A DNA stretch of 64,000 bases from Chitinophaga eiseniae (GCF_012641265.1 NZ_JABAHZ010000002.1:1443719-1507718), one strand, 5' to 3'; counted from the stretch's first letter, positions 1 to 9,035 are shown. Made by a program: numbers and translations. The notes: generated from the letters alone by a model not told the origin.

Positions 1-2
1 AT

Positions 3-2924
3 GTTGACGGTACTTATGCATTGAAAAATGTCGGTGAAGACGCTACACTTGTTGTTTCATATATTGGAATGGAAACGCAGGAAATAAAGGTAAAAGGAAA
101 AGAGCCTGTCAGCATTGTAATGAAGCAGGCAATAACACAAGGGCGGGATGTAGTAGTGGTTGGATATGGCACGCAGAAGAAGGTAAACTTGACAGGAGCG
201 GTATCGCAGGTAACTGGATCTGTATTGAACAAGCGACCGGTAACAGATGTCTCTTCCATGCTGCAAGGTGTGCTTCCTGGTGTACAGGTGGTGCAAACAA
301 ATGGCCGTCCTTCGGACGGAAATTCATCTATTACGATTCGCGGGCTTGGCACCTTTAGCGGAGCCGGGGCCAATCCTCTTGTACTGATAGATGGCGTAGC
401 AGGCTCCTTGTCAAATATCGACCCGAACTCAATTGAAAGTGTTTCTGTATTAAAGGATGCTGCTTCCGCTTCAATATATGGTTCAAGAGCAGCCAATGGC
501 GTAATCCTGGTAACTACAAAGACCGGCAAAAATTCAGATGGAAAGCTACGGCTTGAGTATGCATATAATTACGGCATACATACTCCCACTAAAATGCTTG
601 ACCCGGTGACGAATTCAGCTGACTATATGAAAGCGTGGAATACAAGAATCACGAATAGCAATTATGGGGTTCCAATTCCCGGCAAACAATATACCCAGGC
701 CGACATAGATGCCTATACCAATCCGACAGATAAAAATCTGTATCCAAGTTTCAATTGGCTGGATTTCCTGATAAAACCAGCGCCTACCCAAATGCACAAC
801 TTGTCGCTGAGTGGTGGTAAGCAAACATACTTCAATTTATCCTTAAATGCGGTGGATGAACAAGGTACATTGGCTCCCTACAGCTATAAAAAATACAGTG
901 CCCAATTGAGCCTGGTTTCTGAAATTAGCAAGAAGTTAAAGCTGGGTGCGAATACCATTCTCAAGAACGGCAACTCCTACGGCGTAGCTAACTGGAATTC
1001 CAGCAACCTGGACCCCACCAACTATTTCTTATGCATATTGGCCCAACCTCCCACGCTTAAGCCAACAGTCGCAGATGGCAGCGGCCTTTACTCCTGGAGA
1101 GCTTACCCGTTCGAGGAAAATAACTGGAACCCTTACTTTACCTGGAAAGAAGTACCAGGCAGCAATATTAACTATGTAGCCAACCAGCAGATCTGGGCAG
1201 ACTTTGAAATCATAGATGGACTGCACTGGTATACAAAATTTGCTGCAAATTATTCTATTGAAAAAGACAAGGGCTTCGTTGCATTTCAGGATCAATATGA
1301 ACACCTGTATCGTGACGTGTCTGTTTTGGGTTATGGTAATAATTCCTTTTTGCAACAAGATACCTATGACGAATTATACAAAAATTTCTTCACGTATCTA
1401 ACTTATGAAAAGGCGATTAAATCGCATCGCTTTAATCTCATGTTGGGCTATAGTAATGAGAACGACCAGGTCTCCAATATGTCAGCATACCGGGGCGAGT
1501 ACAAAACGAATTTAACGCCTGAGTTAAATGCCGGTGCTGAAGGAGGACAAACAAATGGCGGTACCAGCGCCCAATGGGCCATACAATCTGTTTTTGGGAG
1601 ATTGAACTACAGGTTGAAAGACAAGTATCTGCTGGAGCTAAATGTACGTGCCGACGGAACTTCCAGGTTGGCTGCCGGAAATCGGTGGGGAGTATTCCCG
1701 TCTGTATCAGCTGGCTGGGTTTTCACTAATGAAGCATTTATTGCGAATGCAATACCATGGCTATCCAGCGGTAAAGTTAGAGGCTCCTGGGGAGTACTTG
1801 GCAATCAGAATATAGGCAACTACCCCTACCAGGCATTATTGTCATTCACAGGTACATACCCTTTTGATAACGCCAGTCTATCGCAAGGGGTAGCGCAAAC
1901 GGCTTTAAATAATCCAAACATTAAGTGGGAAACCACTACAAGCTCCAATATTGGAGCAGATCTTTTATTATTCAATAAACTGGCGTTAACCGTAGAAGTG
2001 TACAAGAAATATACTACAGACATTTTACGTACCGCACAGGTAAACGACCTGGTTGGGCTAACTGCTCCTGTGGTTAACAGCGGCGCGATGCAGAACACGG
2101 GCGTCGAATTCGACCTAAAGTACAATGACAATATAAAATCCGGAATCTTAAATGGACTGAAATGGGGCGCCGGTCTGAATTTCACACATAACAACAATAA
2201 GCTGGTGAAATTCGGGGCCGATCAGATTAACTCAAGAACCATCTACAGAGAAGGACTTCCATGGAACACATTCTATTTGCTGCAGGCTGATGGGATCTTT
2301 CAATCCAAAGAAGAAATAGCTGCATCACCTAAACAATTTGGTGAAAATACGCAACCAGGTACGTTAAAGTATAAAGATGTGAGCGGACCTAACGGAAAGC
2401 CAGACGGCGTGATAGATAACTATGACAGGATACCTATGACAAAAGGCGTATTCCCAGCTTTGATTTATGGATTCAATTTAAATGCGGAATGGAAAGGATT
2501 CGACCTGTTTGGATTTTTCCAGGGTGTTGCCGGATCAAAGGTATATGTAACCGGTTGGGGAGTACAGCCGTTTGTGCAGGGAAGTGCCCCGACCAAGAAG
2601 CAGTATACCGAAGCCTGGACACCGGAAAACCACTCTACTACCATGGTACAACTGGGTGATCCTATTTCATATAACCACCCGTCCACTTATCTTTTGAGAG
2701 ATAATTCCTACCTGCGACTGAAAACATTACAGGTTGGATATAGCTTGCCATACGCAACGATTAAGCAATTGTATCTCAAAAATCTAAGGGTATACTTTGC
2801 CGGAGATAATTTGATAACTTTTACCAAGTATGAGGGACTTGACCCCGAACGGTCAGGCAACGGCAGTTTCGTTAATTATCCTCAGAGTAAGGTCTTTTCA
2901 TTCGGTGTTAAGGCTACCTTCTAA
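3..2924 (+). CDS. SusC/RagA-family TonB-dependent outer-membrane transporter, 5' end outside the window
   Basis: The frame is open to the first base of the window, so the signal peptide and the start of the carboxypeptidase-like regulatory domain are missing. About 973 residues remain. The first ~30 residues (VDGTYALKN, then VVSYIGMETQEI) are the end of the CarboxypepD_reg-like beta-sandwich. They are followed by the TonB plug (GVLPGVQV, ITIRGLGTF, PLVLIDGVAG, VLKDAASASIYGSRAANGVI) and a long beta-barrel ending in a C-terminal Phe (FGVKATF). The family imports oligosaccharides or other large ligands across the outer membrane with a SusD lipoprotein lid and TonB energy. The SusD gene follows after 19 bp, so the two form an operon. 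The substrate cannot be read from sequence, and no glycoside hydrolase is adjacent in the window. Confidence 0.95.
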   Translation, partial: VDGTYALKNVGEDATLVVSYIGMETQEIKVKGKEPVSIVMKQAITQGRDVVVVGYGTQKKVNLTGAVSQVTGSVLNKRPVTDVSSMLQGVLPGVQVVQTNGRPSDGNSSITIRGLGTFSGAGANPLVLIDGVAGSLSNIDPNSIESVSVLKDAASASIYGSRAANGVILVTTKTGKNSDGKLRLEYAYNYGIHTPTKMLDPVTNSADYMKAWNTRITNSNYGVPIPGKQYTQADIDAYTNPTDKNLYPSFNWLDFLIKPAPTQMHNLSLSGGKQTYFNLSLNAVDEQGTLAPYSYKKYSAQLSLVSEISKKLKLGANTILKNGNSYGVANWNSSNLDPTNYFLCILAQPPTLKPTVADGSGLYSWRAYPFEENNWNPYFTWKEVPGSNINYVANQQIWADFEIIDGLHWYTKFAANYSIEKDKGFVAFQDQYEHLYRDVSVLGYGNNSFLQQDTYDELYKNFFTYLTYEKAIKSHRFNLMLGYSNENDQVSNMSAYRGEYKTNLTPELNAGAEGGQTNGGTSAQWAIQSVFGRLNYRLKDKYLLELNVRADGTSRLAAGNRWGVFPSVSAGWVFTNEAFIANAIPWLSSGKVRGSWGVLGNQNIGNYPYQALLSFTGTYPFDNASLSQGVAQTALNNPNIKWETTTSSNIGADLLLFNKLALTVEVYKKYTTDILRTAQVNDLVGLTAPVVNSGAMQNTGVEFDLKYNDNIKSGILNGLKWGAGLNFTHNNNKLVKFGADQINSRTIYREGLPWNTFYLLQADGIFQSKEEIAASPKQFGENTQPGTLKYKDVSGPNGKPDGVIDNYDRIPMTKGVFPALIYGFNLNAEWKGFDLFGFFQGVAGSKVYVTGWGVQPFVQGSAPTKKQYTEAWTPENHSTTMVQLGDPISYNHPSTYLLRDNSYLRLKTLQVGYSLPYATIKQLYLKNLRVYFAGDNLITFTKYEGLDPERSGNGSFVNYPQSKVFSFGVKATF

Positions 2925-2943
2925 TGTATAAAATCTATTAGTT

Positions 2944-4521
2944 ATGAAATCCGCTTTTCACAATATCAATATATTATTAATGGCATTGGTGCTTTTAACT
3001 GCCTGTTCCAAAGGGTTTTTAGAAAGGAACCCTACAGATATGTTAAATGCAACCACCTATTATACCTCCAAATCTTCCGTTGATGCTGCATTGACCAGCT
3101 GTTATGCAACATTGCAGAATCCCATGTTTACTGCTTCCAGTCCTTACTATGATTGTATGGCGGACAACGGCTATAACTATAACAACACCTACGGTACCAC
3201 CACCCTGTCGAGAGGCCCGATTGTTCCAACGTCGGGAGGCTATATTGACAACGTGTATTCCACATCATATGCCAGTATCGCACGGTATAACATCTTCCTG
3301 AAAACCTTATCAGGCTATTCATTCAAAGATCTTTCTGCTGCCGATAAATTAAAGTATGAAGCAGAGGCAAGGCTGATGAGGGCCATGAAATATTTTGATC
3401 TATATAGATTTTATGGAGAAGTACCGTTAGTACTGGAACCACTTTCAGTGGAAAATCAGCATCAATCCAAATCAACTGCTGTAGCGGTACAAACACAGAT
3501 AATTGTTGATATTGATTTCGCAATATCAAACTTGCCCAATGTATCTTACGCCGCCAATAAAGGCCATCTTGCGAAGGCTGCAGCGCAGGTATTGAAATCG
3601 AGGGTACTATTATTTGATGCCTATAATGCAGATGGAACTTCCAGGAAGGATATAATGGCAAACGTAAAAACAATTACAGGGGACATTATGGCCTCGTCAT
3701 TCTATTCTATCTCCCCGAGTTTCAGGGGATTGTTTTGCGAGGATATCGGAAAGCAGGAAGGTAATACTGAGTTTATTTTTTCTGTGAAATTTTTAGCGCC
3801 TAATAATCCTACTGCTACTCAATTTATAGGTGTTGCGGCAGAATACATTTTTGATGCAAGCTCGCCGGGAGGAGCATTACTTCCACTGAAAAATTTCGCA
3901 AATGAATTTGAATTTAAGGATGGAAGCAGTTTTTCTACCAGCAACCCCCTGTATAATCCGAATAATGTTTATCAGAATAGGGACCCAAGAATGTCGAAGA
4001 CATTGTTCTCCGATTCTGTAACATTTGAAAATGGGTTTACTGCCCGTATTCTTCCTTCGCCAACAGGATATAGTTATTACAAGCATGTGGAAGGAACAGA
4101 CGCCCAGAATATATATGCAAATAAAAATGGCAGTGACTGGCCGGCTATGCGCTATGCAGAAGTGTTGTTGATGTATGCGGAGGCCACAAACGAGGTAGAC
4201 GGACCGAGTGCAGGTGTTTATGGTGCGGTTAACCAAATTAGGACCCGGGCGGATATTAATATGCCACCTTTACCGGCCGGGCTTACTCAAGCCCAAATGA
4301 GAGACAGAATCCGGCATGAGAGAAGAATTGAACTAGCCTTTGAGGGTTTCAGGTATGACGATATTAAACGTTGGAAACTGGGCGTACAGTTGTTAAACAT
4401 ACCTGCTTCGGAAGCTATTATTAATAAAACATTTGTACAGAAAAATTACCGCTTGCCTCTGCCGCAGAGCCAGATAGATATTGATAAAGGCGTGCTCGTT
4501 CAGAACCCAGATTATCAATAG
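2944..4521 (+). CDS. SusD/RagB-family substrate-binding outer-membrane lipoprotein
   Basis: This 525-residue protein opens with a lipoprotein signal peptide; the lipobox LTAC puts the acylated cysteine at residue 21. The N-terminal helices carry the usual SusD signature (SKGFLERNPTDML) and a TPR-like region follows (AEARLMRAMKYFDLYRFYGEVP). The C-terminal part has the typical RHERRIELAFEGFRYDDIKRWK and ends QNPDYQ. The protein normally caps the SusC barrel and binds ligand at the cell surface. It directly follows the SusC gene and is presumably its partner. No other gene of a utilisation locus follows on this strand. Confidence 0.95.
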   Translation: MKSAFHNINILLMALVLLTACSKGFLERNPTDMLNATTYYTSKSSVDAALTSCYATLQNPMFTASSPYYDCMADNGYNYNNTYGTTTLSRGPIVPTSGGYIDNVYSTSYASIARYNIFLKTLSGYSFKDLSAADKLKYEAEARLMRAMKYFDLYRFYGEVPLVLEPLSVENQHQSKSTAVAVQTQIIVDIDFAISNLPNVSYAANKGHLAKAAAQVLKSRVLLFDAYNADGTSRKDIMANVKTITGDIMASSFYSISPSFRGLFCEDIGKQEGNTEFIFSVKFLAPNNPTATQFIGVAAEYIFDASSPGGALLPLKNFANEFEFKDGSSFSTSNPLYNPNNVYQNRDPRMSKTLFSDSVTFENGFTARILPSPTGYSYYKHVEGTDAQNIYANKNGSDWPAMRYAEVLLMYAEATNEVDGPSAGVYGAVNQIRTRADINMPPLPAGLTQAQMRDRIRHERRIELAFEGFRYDDIKRWKLGVQLLNIPASEAIINKTFVQKNYRLPLPQSQIDIDKGVLVQNPDYQ

Positions 4522-4572
4522 GCTGGCCTTGATCTATTGAGTAGATAATTATTTGAAATAACCCCAATTTTT

Positions 4573-4630
4573 CAATGATGCCTTTTCCGATGATGACAAT
4601 TAAATTGTTGAAATCGGGAAGGCATCATTG
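4573..4630. terminator. Hairpin between convergent SusD and DUF1569 genes
   Basis: An inverted repeat has arms CAATGATGCCTTTTCCGA and TCGGGAAGGCATCATTG, pairing with one bulged base. The loop of about 23 nt itself contains the palindrome CAATTAAATTG. It lies in the 123-bp gap between two convergent genes, so it probably terminates transcription from both sides, although no long T-run follows either arm. Confidence 0.55.
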
Positions 4631-4644
4631 TTCCTGCTTTCTGT

Positions 4645-5094
4645 TCACGCAACAAATTGTTTTAAATGATAGTCGCAATGTTTGTAAATAAATTGCCCTA
4701 GCTGTTCTCTTGTCAATTTACCAAAAAACCAATGTGTAAATTCCGTTCTATTAAATGTATCATAGCGTTCAATCAACAATTTCCATTTTAATTTTTCACC
4801 CTCCAGATCGGTGATGTTTTCAGTTACCTTAAACGGCGGAGGAGTGGGCGAATTTTTTCTGATGTTGGAATGTTCATCTTTTAAAATTGCTTTAATGGCT
4901 ATTTTGCCAAAAATGCGTCCCATCAATGACCGGCTGATTTTTATATTGCCATAATAATATTCTTCACAGCGGGCGCAATGTCTTACCATTTGAGCAACGG
5001 TCATTTTGCCCCACAGCGGGGTGTTGTTTTTGGTAAGGGAATCAATTCTCCGGACTACCTCCAGTCTTGTTTCCTTGTCAAATATTGATTTCAT
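4645..5094 (-). CDS. DUF1569-family protein (DinB-like fold)
   Basis: This 149-residue protein has the DUF1569 pattern: an N-terminal helix with LWGKMTVAQMVRHCARCEEYY, and a C-terminal WFFGKLTREQLGQFIYKHCDYHLKQF. The family is related to DinB-like four-helix bundles that can hold a metal through scattered histidines; H44 and the HCDYH segment near the C-terminus are candidates. The catalytic role of the family is not established. It lies 3 bp downstream of the VOC gene and shares its strand with an AraC-type regulator, so the three are probably one transcript. No signal peptide is seen, so a cytosolic location is expected. Confidence 0.8.
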   Translation of the reverse strand: MKSIFDKETRLEVVRRIDSLTKNNTPLWGKMTVAQMVRHCARCEEYYYGNIKISRSLMGRIFGKIAIKAILKDEHSNIRKNSPTPPPFKVTENITDLEGEKLKWKLLIERYDTFNRTEFTHWFFGKLTREQLGQFIYKHCDYHLKQFVA

Positions 5095-5097
5095 ACA

Positions 5098-5511
5098 CTA
5101 GGAATTTATTTGTGCCAGTGAAAACCAGTTTCCGGAATCATCTAAGAAGAGTGCCTCATAGCCGTAAAATTCTTTTGTAGGGGGCTTTTTGAAAACAACG
5201 CCTTTACTTTTTAACTCTTCGTAAGTAGCTAGGAGATCTTTACAGGTAAATACAGCTGCGCCGAAGGTACCTTTCCTGATAAGCGAAGTCATCGTTTGCA
5301 CAGTCTCTTTGTCGAACATGGACCCTTCGATGATAAGAAAAAGTGTAATTTCTAACTCTGGTTGCTCGGGTGGCGTTACGGTCAGCCATCTTGCATCCTT
5401 GCCCATGGGGACATCCGTATGCACTTTAAATCCAAGCTTATTTACATAGAAATCATATGCACTGTCCTGGTTGAGAACATAGACGCTGGTGTGCGTAATT
5501 CTTGTAATCAT
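5098..5511 (-). CDS. VOC-family (glyoxalase/bleomycin-resistance fold) protein
   Basis: The 137-residue protein consists of two beta-alpha-beta-beta-beta modules. The first is THTSVYVLNQDSAYDFYVNKLGFKVHTD, the second begins at about residue 84 (FGAAVFTCKDLLATYEELKSKGVVF). It ends with the typical YEALFLDDSGNWFSLAQ. Members bind a divalent metal and act as lyases, dioxygenases or drug-binding proteins; this subgroup is usually annotated only as a glyoxalase superfamily protein. It is sandwiched between an AraC-type regulator (53 bp upstream) and a DUF1569 gene (3 bp downstream). The substrate is unknown. Confidence 0.88.
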   Translation of the reverse strand: MITRITHTSVYVLNQDSAYDFYVNKLGFKVHTDVPMGKDARWLTVTPPEQPELEITLFLIIEGSMFDKETVQTMTSLIRKGTFGAAVFTCKDLLATYEELKSKGVVFKKPPTKEFYGYEALFLDDSGNWFSLAQINS

Positions 5512-5564
5512 ATTTTTTTATGTAAAAATGCTAAATCTGGATCCTTTCCACCTCTTCAAAATTG

Positions 5565-5984
5565 CTATTCTTTCCAGCCGTGAGTTTCGGCAAAACAATT
5601 TGGAATAAACCGCAATGGATACTTATTCATCTCATTTTTCCTGGTTGTTTCGCTTTTCTGAAAATGGGAAGGTGACTGCCCGGTTATCTTTTTAAACATA
5701 CCGGCAAATGAGGTAGGACTCTCCAGGCCCACCATTAGTCCTGTTGCTAAAACGGAGTGTCCTTCTCTTAGTAATTCTTTTGCTTTTTCGATTCGCAGAT
5801 GAATCAGATAGTTTTTGGGGGTCAGGCTGTAAATAGATTTGAACAGCCTGATAAAATGAAATTTTGAAAAATTTGCCTGGTCGGCAATATCATCAAGGTC
5901 GATGCTGTCAGCGTAAAACTTATCGATAAAAAGTTTAGCGCTTACAATCCGCTTGTATAAATATATCTTTTCATACTGCTCCAA
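5565..5984 (-). CDS. Short AraC-family transcriptional regulator
   Basis: This 139-residue protein is essentially a bare AraC DNA-binding domain. The first helix-turn-helix is at roughly residues 29-52 (IDLDDIADQANFSKFHFIRLFK) and the second at 70-110 (LREGHSVLATGLMVGLESPTSFAGMFKKITGQSP). It lacks the usual ligand-binding N-terminal domain. The open frame begins with TTG (TTGGAGCAG) and no in-frame ATG lies nearby, so the exact start is uncertain. It leads an operon with the VOC and DUF1569 genes and probably controls them. Short AraC proteins linked to VOC/DinB-like genes are common in Bacteroidota. Confidence 0.85.
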   Translation of the reverse strand: MEQYEKIYLYKRIVSAKLFIDKFYADSIDLDDIADQANFSKFHFIRLFKSIYSLTPKNYLIHLRIEKAKELLREGHSVLATGLMVGLESPTSFAGMFKKITGQSPSHFQKSETTRKNEMNKYPLRFIPNCFAETHGWKE

Positions 5985-6077
5985 GATAGACTGTTTAGGG
6001 GGTGATGGCTACCTGGCGATAGTGCTGTAGCATACGCAGTTACTAAATTAAGAAAAAGGAGCATATAAATAGCTGGC

Positions 6078-6117
6078 AAAAAAGGCAGACAAGCCAGTAA
6101 CGACTTGTCTGCTTTTT
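6078..6117 (-). terminator. Rho-independent terminator of the DsbA-like gene
   Basis: A hairpin with arms built on GGCAGACAAG and CTTGTCTGC has a 10-nt loop. On the minus strand it is followed by a run of six T residues. It lies 32 bp beyond the stop of the DsbA-like gene and insulates it from the AraC operon. Confidence 0.8.
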
Positions 6118-6148
6118 AGGTGAGTTTATTAGTATAGAACGCTGAATA

Positions 6149-7159
6149 TCAGCGATTCATATCTTTCACGCTCTTCACTTTCCAAAGTGAGCCATTTTTG
6201 GTTGTACACTTCTCCAACATTCCTTCCGCACTTAAGTTATTCAAAACCTGCTCGCTTTCGCTTCTTGGTGTTCCTGTTAGCTCCGAAAACTCCTTTGCTG
6301 TTAACGTATGATATATTGTGAACAAGGCAGACCAATTTTTGTCGTAGTTGTTTTTTGTGATGCTTGGGGAAAGTTTTAAAACAGCAGCCTCAAAGGTAAT
6401 ATAGGGCTTAGCTCCATAAACAAACTCAGACCTGCCTGTTGTGTCGGCAAAAAACATGGTAGGGAAGCCGCGGACCCCTAATTTCTTGGCTAAACTCAAA
6501 TCTTCGTTAAAAAGTTCCCTGGCTTTACCATCGTAATCCTGTTTGAATTGCAGGATATCCAATCCCACATTTGCAGCAGCAGATTCCAGATGTTCCCATT
6601 TAGTAATGTTCTTTTTTTGCAGGAAAACCATCTCTCTTATTTCACGAAGAAATAGGATGGCTTTTTCTTTATCCTGCATTTGAGCTGCTTTAAAAGCAAT
6701 AGAGGGCGGGTAGGAAGAAGCCAATGGGTCTTCCAGCCAAACATCGCCATCAATAGGCATATCGTAATGTGCGCTCACTTCATCCCAGTGGTGAGCTACG
6801 TCGGAAGGCTTACTGATTCCACCGCTGTTATAACTCCAGTCGGGCAACAAGCCACCCATTCGGTATTCTATTTCAATGCTACCACCATATTCCAGCTTCA
6901 GCTTCCGCAATTGTGGTTCAATACCCCAGCAGGAAGAGCAAATTGGATCAGTATAGTAAATAATAGTGATGGGCTTTTTGCCTGACTTTATATTGTTCGT
7001 GTCTGCCGGATTTCCCTGGTTCATCGGCATTTCGCAAATGCCACTTTCCGGATTGCATAATAAAGGATTGTTATTTTCCATTTTATTTTTTGTTTGGGCC
7101 TGGCAATCAGCGCTGCCAGGTAGTATGATTAATAGTATGACAGAGAAGATTGACCTCAT
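6149..7159 (-). CDS. DsbA-family thiol protein (SpxH/YjbH-like) with C-terminal winged-helix-like segment
   Basis: In this 336-residue protein a hydrophobic leader (residues 4-14) precedes a short Cys pair segment (NPLLCNPESGICEMP). The thioredoxin/DsbA domain follows, with active site DPICSSCWG (C74 and C77), an inserted helical domain and the cis-Pro loop RGFPTMFF. Residues ~275-335 (LTAKEFSELTGTPRSESEQV, then LNNLSAEGMLEK) resemble a winged helix. Family relatives act as disulfide isomerases or as cytosolic ClpXP adaptors such as SpxH. An internal ATG at residue 27 would give a cytosolic protein starting MENNNPLLCNP, the usual start of the SpxH-like group. It is divergent from an HxlR regulator 92 bp away, a likely regulatory pair. 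Confidence 0.85.
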   Translation of the reverse strand: MRSIFSVILLIILPGSADCQAQTKNKMENNNPLLCNPESGICEMPMNQGNPADTNNIKSGKKPITIIYYTDPICSSCWGIEPQLRKLKLEYGGSIEIEYRMGGLLPDWSYNSGGISKPSDVAHHWDEVSAHYDMPIDGDVWLEDPLASSYPPSIAFKAAQMQDKEKAILFLREIREMVFLQKKNITKWEHLESAAANVGLDILQFKQDYDGKARELFNEDLSLAKKLGVRGFPTMFFADTTGRSEFVYGAKPYITFEAAVLKLSPSITKNNYDKNWSALFTIYHTLTAKEFSELTGTPRSESEQVLNNLSAEGMLEKCTTKNGSLWKVKSVKDMNR

Positions 7160-7251
7160 TTTCTAAATAGTTGTAACGGGAATGCCGTGATAGATTTATT
7201 TTTACACAAATTTCGACCGATTGATTTTCTCCTGCAATAAGTCAGTTTTTT

Positions 7252-7563
7252 ATGACCACTAAGAAAAATGTAAAGGATAATGAAACCTGCCCTGCCCAGG
7301 TGCTTTTGAAGCAATTGTCGGGTAAATGGAAACCGGAAATATTTCGTTTAGCAATGGACGGGGCTTTGCGGTTTAACAGTTTGCTTCGGCAAATGGAGGG
7401 GGCTAACAAGCAAACGTTATCTATGGCATTGAGAGAACTAGAGGAAGCCGGCCTGTTACAAAAAGTTGTTATCAAAGAAAAGCCGCTGCATATAGAATAC
7501 TATCTTACCGAAAATGGAAAATCATTAATTCCCATTTTAAAACAAATGGAAAATTTGGGATAG
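7252..7563 (+). CDS. HxlR-family winged-helix transcriptional regulator
   Basis: The 103-residue protein matches HxlR proteins along its length: CPAQVLLKQLSGKWKPEIF near the N-terminus, the recognition helix region RFNSLLRQMEGANKQTLSMAL, and the wing VVIKEKPLHIEYYLTENGKSL. Members are MarR-like dimers that often sense aldehydes, quinones or thiol stress through a conserved N-terminal cysteine, here C13. It is divergently transcribed from a DsbA-like thiol protein, so regulation of that gene in response to thiol stress is a reasonable inference. Confidence 0.92.
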   Translation: MTTKKNVKDNETCPAQVLLKQLSGKWKPEIFRLAMDGALRFNSLLRQMEGANKQTLSMALRELEEAGLLQKVVIKEKPLHIEYYLTENGKSLIPILKQMENLG

Positions 7564-8114
7564 GAATGAGTTAATGATAGGGCAGAAAATAGGAAAAGCC
7601 TTTTTCAAATGCCCACCAGCTGGGTATCATGTGACTGGGTTGGCGGCAAGCGTGGGTATCCGCGTTTTGTCATGCATTGCCGTCTATTGTCATATTTCCT
7701 CAAGAATACGAAAAACGTAGCAGATCATCCCATTAATAAAATGCAAGACCTGCTCCCTCGCAGATTTTAAAAATAGCTTCCTTCGAACTTTACAAATATT
7801 ACTTCGTTCCGTCGAGACGTACTTCGCCGGAGGGATACGACTGCAGAGGATAATGAAAGTATGTCTATAATAATGATTTCACCTTTGATTGATAAAGGAT
7901 AAAATTCCAAGAGCCTTAGCATGGTCCCATTTGGATCCAAGATTTCCAAATGTACTACTGCCGGACTCACAGCAGGGAGAACAATTAGAGTGAAACCTGC
8001 AATGTATCTTTGGGACCTGCTATTCTGTCAATCCAGTAGGGAAACGAATGATAGCCTATACTAGCCTGATCACAATACCGCTTTTTACTGACCTTACTTT
8101 GCTGCTATCCAGTC
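7564..8114. other. Gene-poor, decayed stretch between HxlR and the three-gene cassette
   Basis: No intact gene is supported here. The only coding signal is a short minus-strand frame at 7767-8015 that resembles a broken type IX sorting domain (listed separately). TTGTCAT occurs twice near 7665-7700 without further structure. No terminator, integrase fragment or duplicate of the tRNA-Lys 3' end was seen. Confidence 0.5.
7767..8015 (-). pseudogene. Possible relic of a T9SS type A C-terminal sorting domain
   Basis: The minus-strand frame can be read from just after a stop near 8016 down to 7767 without a good start codon. The translation includes VVHLEILDPNGTMLRLLEF, IIIIDILSLSS and EVIFVKFEGSYF. 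This matches the order of a T9SS sorting domain: NP-like start, strand with D-x-x-G, ID-SLxSG, then VKF near the end. The proline-rich start and the G-x-Y segment are degraded. The resemblance is by eye and could be chance. If right, it is the tail of a secreted-protein gene destroyed before or during insertion of the neighbouring cassette. Confidence 0.25.
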
Positions 8115-9026
8115 TTAATTTTTCATTCTATATTCTAATATAGATATTATTCTCAGGGGTATTTCATTTTCAGCAATGGTATCCCGCGTATGGGGTCTGA
8201 CTCCTGGTTGAACTAAGTGGTAACCATGATATTGACATTGAAAACCTTCGTCTTCATATCTGATGTAAGCTGAATTTGCCGGGTCAAAATTAATTAAGTA
8301 ACGGTGCTTGTGTTGATCTCCGATTGCGCTTTGTAATAGACTTTCGGCATTTATTTTTCCAATGTTCCCTCCAATTAATGGTGATTTCCCCGGTATATAT
8401 CTGGCATGGCCTTCTATATGACGATTGTCATTATGATTATATATCCTTTTTATCCTTTGGGTTTCAAAGTAGATTTCCAATTCTTTAAAATTCGTAACAA
8501 CACTGATGTTTATTAGGTCCGTTTTAATATCCTTTGAAACTCGAATTACAGGAATAGGATTACGGCTGGTGGAACCAAGAATATCCAAAAACAAGCATCT
8601 TTCGGATACTGGGTCAATAATTGCAACTGTTTTCTCTGTGATTTCTTTCAGAACTGGAGCTGGGCTTTCTTCGAAGTTCCTGCTATGGGGATTGAATTCT
8701 TTATAATAAGGCCATTTTTCTTCATTTTGCTCGTGGAGAGGGCCATCCTCCCAGTTTTTTGCATTAGCTTCAAAAAGTAGATATTGAATAGCTTCCTTCA
8801 TCTCATAGGCCCCAGTGTAGCACACGAGGTCGAGAATTGTTTCAAGGCAATTTAAAAAATCTTGTTTATTTGACTCCTCAAAATATAGCTTAACTCCATG
8901 TTCACAATCAGCCCGATCAAGGATGATTTGCAACATCAATGTAAATTCTCTACCTTCTTGTGGACTGGCAATATGTCTCTCTAAATCAATCGGGAATTTA
9001 ATGTAAATGTGGAATCTTCTCATCAC
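8115..9026 (-). CDS. Unrecognised 303-residue protein, third gene of the DUF262/ATPase cassette
   Basis: I do not recognise this family. It has no signal peptide or membrane segment. The N-terminal ~85 residues look alpha/beta (RRFHIYIKFPIDL, GVKLYFEESNKQDFLNCLE). A middle beta-rich part (residues 130-195) follows, and then a His-rich C-terminal block (residues ~203-280) with H203, H207, H239, H241, H267, H270 and H279 around NFDPANSAYIRYEDEGF and CQYHGYHL. This block resembles compact nuclease or toxin-like modules, but no catalytic signature can be assigned. It starts 9 bp after the ATPase stop, so it is co-transcribed and last in the operon. It is AT-rich like the two genes before it. Its possible role as effector is inference from context. 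Confidence 0.75.
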   Translation of the reverse strand: MMRRFHIYIKFPIDLERHIASPQEGREFTLMLQIILDRADCEHGVKLYFEESNKQDFLNCLETILDLVCYTGAYEMKEAIQYLLFEANAKNWEDGPLHEQNEEKWPYYKEFNPHSRNFEESPAPVLKEITEKTVAIIDPVSERCLFLDILGSTSRNPIPVIRVSKDIKTDLINISVVTNFKELEIYFETQRIKRIYNHNDNRHIEGHARYIPGKSPLIGGNIGKINAESLLQSAIGDQHKHRYLINFDPANSAYIRYEDEGFQCQYHGYHLVQPGVRPHTRDTIAENEIPLRIISILEYRMKN

Positions 9027-9035
9027 GATAAGTTA

